From positions 518,440-560,594 of the forward strand of contig NZ_LMJW01000001.1 of assembly GCF_001429505.1 (NCBI RefSeq): a stretch of 42,155 bases of DNA, given 5' to 3'. Below, piece after piece: positions 40,197-42,155 of the stretch. The notes beneath the pieces were generated by a model. The model ran no database searches. It saw only the letters and a program-made list of their open reading frames with translations, and was not told where the DNA came from. The translations under genes and the position numbers were made by a program. Each line of letters opens with the position of its first letter. Within the stretch, counting starts at the first letter, position 1. The DNA is from Allobosea sp. Root483D1 (GTDB lineage: Bacteria; Pseudomonadota; Alphaproteobacteria; Rhizobiales; Beijerinckiaceae).

Positions 40197-41773
40197 CCGT
40201 GCAGGCGCCGAATCCGCTCGTCCAGGTCCTGCCCGAGACGGCGCCCTTCAGCGAGGAGCAGCGCTCCTGGCTCAACGGCTTCTTCGCCGGCCTGCTCTCG
40301 CTCGACAATGCCGGCGTCACCGCGCTGTCGCCGGCGGAGAACGCTGCGATGATGGGCGAGGCCGATGACGGCGCGCCCTGGCACGATCCGGCCATGGCGA
40401 TCATCGACCGCATGCAGCTCGCCGAGGGCAGGCCGCTGCCGCGCAAGCTCTTCGCCGCCATGGCGCAGCAGGATTGCGGTCAGTGCGGCTATGTCTGCGA
40501 GACGTATTCGTCGGCGATCGCCGAGGGCAAGGAAGGCCGGCTCAATCTCTGCGCGCCCGGCGGCAAGGAGACGCTGCGCCAGCTCAAGGCGCTGATGGAA
40601 GAAGACGGTGCGCCGGCCGCTGCACTGGTCGAGGCTATGCCGGTCACGCCGGCGGGCCCGATTGGGCGCTCTCGCGAGAACCCGGCGCTCGCCACCTTCC
40701 TGTCGCGTCGCAAACTCAACAGTGAAGGCTCGGAGAAGGAGACCTGGCATGTCGAGTTCGATCTCTCCGAGAGCGGGCTCGACTATATCGTCGGCGACGC
40801 CTTCGGCATCGTCGCGCAGAACGATCCGCGCTTGGTCGATGCGGTAATCGCCCTGCTCGGTGCACGGCCCGATGCCGATATTGGCGGCCGGACGCTGCGC
40901 GAGAAGCTTGTGGCCGCTTGCGCGCTCGGCGCTGCACCGGATGCGCTGTTCCAGCTGATTTCCTATGTCACCGGGGGCGAGACCCGCCAGAAGGCCAAGC
41001 GGCTCGCGGCAGGCGAGGATCCCGATGGCGATCTCGACCGGCTCGACGTGCTCGGCACGCTGCACAAGTTTTCTTCGGCGCGGCTTTCGCCCGAGGCTTT
41101 CGTCGAGGCGCTCGATCCGCTGCAGCCCCGGCTCTATTCGATCTCGTCCTCGTTCAATGCGACGCCGGGCCTGATATCGCTGACGGTCGATACGGTGCGT
41201 TACAAGATCGGCTCGCGCCCGCGCTGGGGCGTCGCCTCGACCTTTCTGGGCGAGCGCGTCCAGCCCGGCGACAAGGTGCCGGTCTATGTCCAGCGCGCCC
41301 ATGGTTTTGGCCTGCCGGCGAACCCGGAGACGCCGGTGATCATGTGCGGCCCCGGCACCGGCGTCGCGCCCTTCCGCGCCTTTCTGCACGATCGCAAGGC
41401 GACAGGCGCCAACGGGAAGAACTGGCTGTTCTTCGGCCATCAGCGCCGGGCATCCGACTTCTTCTACGAGGACGAGCTCAACGCGATGAAGCAGGAGGGC
41501 GTGCTCACCGGCCTGACCCTGGCCTGGTCCCGCGACGGCAAGGACAAGATCTATGTCCAGGACCGCATGCGAGAGCGCGGCGCCGAGCTCTTCGCCTGGC
41601 TGGAGCAGGGCGCGCATTTCTATGTCTGCGGCGACGCCAAGCGCATGGCCAAGGACGTCGAGCGCGCCATGGTCGATGTCGTCGCCGAACACGGCAAGCG
41701 CTCGATCGACGAAGCCGTCGCCTATGTCGCGGCGTTGAAGAAAGCGGGGCGCTATCAGGCTGATGTCTACTAG
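40193..41773 (+). CDS. Fe-S/FAD/NAD(P) reductase (CysJ-like without flavodoxin), probable NirA partner
   Basis: 526 aa. Annotated homologues are often called sulfite reductase subunit alpha, but no flavodoxin domain is present. Instead residues about 90-125 carry a four-Cys cluster motif 'QQDCGQCGYVCETY' plus 'LNLCAPGG' (Cys95, Cys98, Cys102, Cys120), like the small 4Fe-4S domain of PF04060 type. The rest is a CysJ/P450-reductase-type FAD and NADP half: connecting helical segment, FAD motif 'RLYSISSSFN' (R313-S316), 'GVASTFLGERVQPGDKVPVY', NAD(P) pyrophosphate loop 'MCGPGTGVAPFRAF' (386-) and C-terminal 'HFYVCGDAKRMAKDVERAM' and 'VAALKKAGRYQADVY', with the terminal Tyr that stacks on FAD. It would take NADPH electrons through FAD and the Fe-S cluster to NirA, replacing FMN. 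Last gene of the nitrate operon. Confidence 0.85.
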   Translation: MTVQAPNPLVQVLPETAPFSEEQRSWLNGFFAGLLSLDNAGVTALSPAENAAMMGEADDGAPWHDPAMAIIDRMQLAEGRPLPRKLFAAMAQQDCGQCGYVCETYSSAIAEGKEGRLNLCAPGGKETLRQLKALMEEDGAPAAALVEAMPVTPAGPIGRSRENPALATFLSRRKLNSEGSEKETWHVEFDLSESGLDYIVGDAFGIVAQNDPRLVDAVIALLGARPDADIGGRTLREKLVAACALGAAPDALFQLISYVTGGETRQKAKRLAAGEDPDGDLDRLDVLGTLHKFSSARLSPEAFVEALDPLQPRLYSISSSFNATPGLISLTVDTVRYKIGSRPRWGVASTFLGERVQPGDKVPVYVQRAHGFGLPANPETPVIMCGPGTGVAPFRAFLHDRKATGANGKNWLFFGHQRRASDFFYEDELNAMKQEGVLTGLTLAWSRDGKDKIYVQDRMRERGAELFAWLEQGAHFYVCGDAKRMAKDVERAMVDVVAEHGKRSIDEAVAYVAALKKAGRYQADVY

Positions 41774-41817
41774 AGATGCGGCCGGGCGCGAACGTCAGGG
41801 AACGCCAAACACACAAA

Positions 41818-41840
41818 AAACCGGCCGTTTTGGCCGGTTT
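41818..41840. terminator. terminator of the nitrate operon, abutting an IS end
   Basis: AAACCGGCC (41818-41826) and GGCCGGTTT (41832-41840) form a perfect 9-bp stem with loop GTTTT, 44 bp after the last stop. An A-run (41815-41820) precedes it, so the minus strand has a real U-tract. On the plus strand only TTT follows before the sequence switches to ATGAAGTGTCC, the presumed IS boundary. Confidence 0.8.
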
Positions 41841-41841
41841 A

Positions 41842-42155
41842 TGAAGTGTCCGTCGTCAGATGATTTGAGACCGTTTTGGTTTCTCAGGAACGGAGGCTCT
41901 GGCTCATCTGGGTTTGAGGCTATGCGGCCTTCAGGTGATGCTGCAAGCGTCTCTGGTGGATGGTCTGGCGCTTGATCCTTTCGCGTTCGGTGAGGATGGC
42001 CTGCCCGCGGCCGAGGTAGACGTCGGCGGGCGTGAGATTGCCGAGGCTCTCGTGAGATCGGGCATGGTTGTAGTGCTCGACGAAGGCGGCGACCTGCCGT
42101 TCGAGATCGCCGGGCAGGTAGTCGTTTTCGAGCAGGATGCGGTTCCTGAGGGTCT
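41842..42155. mobile_element. IS3-family insertion sequence (one end, truncated by the window)
   Basis: The element enters from the right edge. It contains the last 78 codons of an IS3-type transposase on the minus strand and about 78 bp of terminal sequence. The end is placed near TGAAGTGTCCGTCGTC (41842-41857) because IS3 elements end in TG...CA and homology-free sequence starts there. The exact boundary and inverted repeat cannot be fixed without the other end. Confidence 0.65.
41920..42155 (-). CDS. IS3-family transposase OrfB, C-terminal part
   Basis: Partial; stop TAG at 41922-41920. The translation ends the DDE integrase core: 'LRNRILLENDYLPGDLERQV' 'AAFVEHYNHARSHESLGNLT' 'PADVYLGRGQAILTERERIK' and 'RQTIHQRRLQHHLKAA'. 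'EHYNHARSHESLGNLTPADV' is the typical post-catalytic segment following the final Glu of the DDE triad. The frame is intact over the part seen. It sits just after the terminator of the nitrate operon, oriented toward it. Confidence 0.88.
   Translation of the reverse strand, partial: TLRNRILLENDYLPGDLERQVAAFVEHYNHARSHESLGNLTPADVYLGRGQAILTERERIKRQTIHQRRLQHHLKAA

Noticed and set aside
1..42155. CRISPR arrays, tRNA/rRNA genes, prophage or conjugation modules
   Set aside because: No regularly spaced repeats, no cloverleaf or rRNA sequence, and no phage structural or relaxase genes were recognised. The only mobile DNA is the IS3 end and one interspersed repeat.

Overview
The window is GC-rich, densely packed DNA, most likely from an alphaproteobacterium of the Hyphomicrobiales (Bosea-like). 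That placement is an inference. It rests on codon bias, many ATGA/GTGA gene overlaps, abundant TRAP/TAXI uptake operons, a NasTS-controlled nitrate operon, and an interspersed repeat of a style I associate with this order. No database search was possible. I see no rRNA, tRNA or CRISPR array.

Layout. (1) 1-330: 5' end of an ABC substrate-binding protein gene, diverging from a thiamine-diphosphate (acetolactate-synthase-like) enzyme and msrA (570-2739). (2) 2799-6624, minus strand: VOC protein, histone-deacetylase-like amidohydrolase, and a membrane PAS-GGDEF-EAL protein. (3) 6673-8477, minus: acyl-CoA dehydrogenase plus TetR regulator, with a near-palindromic operator upstream. (4) 8616-10306: a small secreted Gly/Cys-rich protein, an AT-rich gap, and a secreted protein of unknown function. 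(5) 10364-16965: a TRAP uptake operon (fused DctQM plus DctP) diverging from an IclR regulator, an acyl-CoA synthetase and a double PCC/DUF296 protein, closed by an interspersed palindromic repeat. (6) 17079-19780, minus: a BisC-type molybdoenzyme overlapping a RidA-family gene. (7) 20526-28386: a GntR regulator diverging from a nine-gene catabolic operon. It encodes a TAXI-type TRAP permease, a two-cysteine Asp/Glu racemase-family enzyme, a three-subunit FAD/[2Fe-2S] amine or opine dehydrogenase, an AhpD-like protein, an RraA-type aldolase/decarboxylase and a TAXI binding protein. (8) 28517-29246: three very small envelope or acidic proteins. (9) 29478-41773: a complete assimilatory nitrate island (nasT, nasS, a sigma-54-type promoter with terminator leader, nrtA, a FAD reductase, nasA, nrtB, nrtD, nirA and an unusual flavin reductase). 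(10) 41920-42155: truncated IS3-family transposase.

How the genes work together. In the nitrate island, NasS/NasT sense nitrate and probably relieve termination in the nrtA leader. NrtABD imports nitrate, NasA reduces it with electrons probably from the FAD reductase, and NirA reduces nitrite to ammonium, probably with electrons from the Fe-S/FAD/NAD(P) protein encoded next to it. In the 20.5-28.4 kb operon, import, isomerisation, oxidative deamination and C-C cleavage enzymes line up as one route for an amino-acid-like or opine-like compound. The true substrate is unknown, and this is the best candidate in the window for an undescribed pathway.
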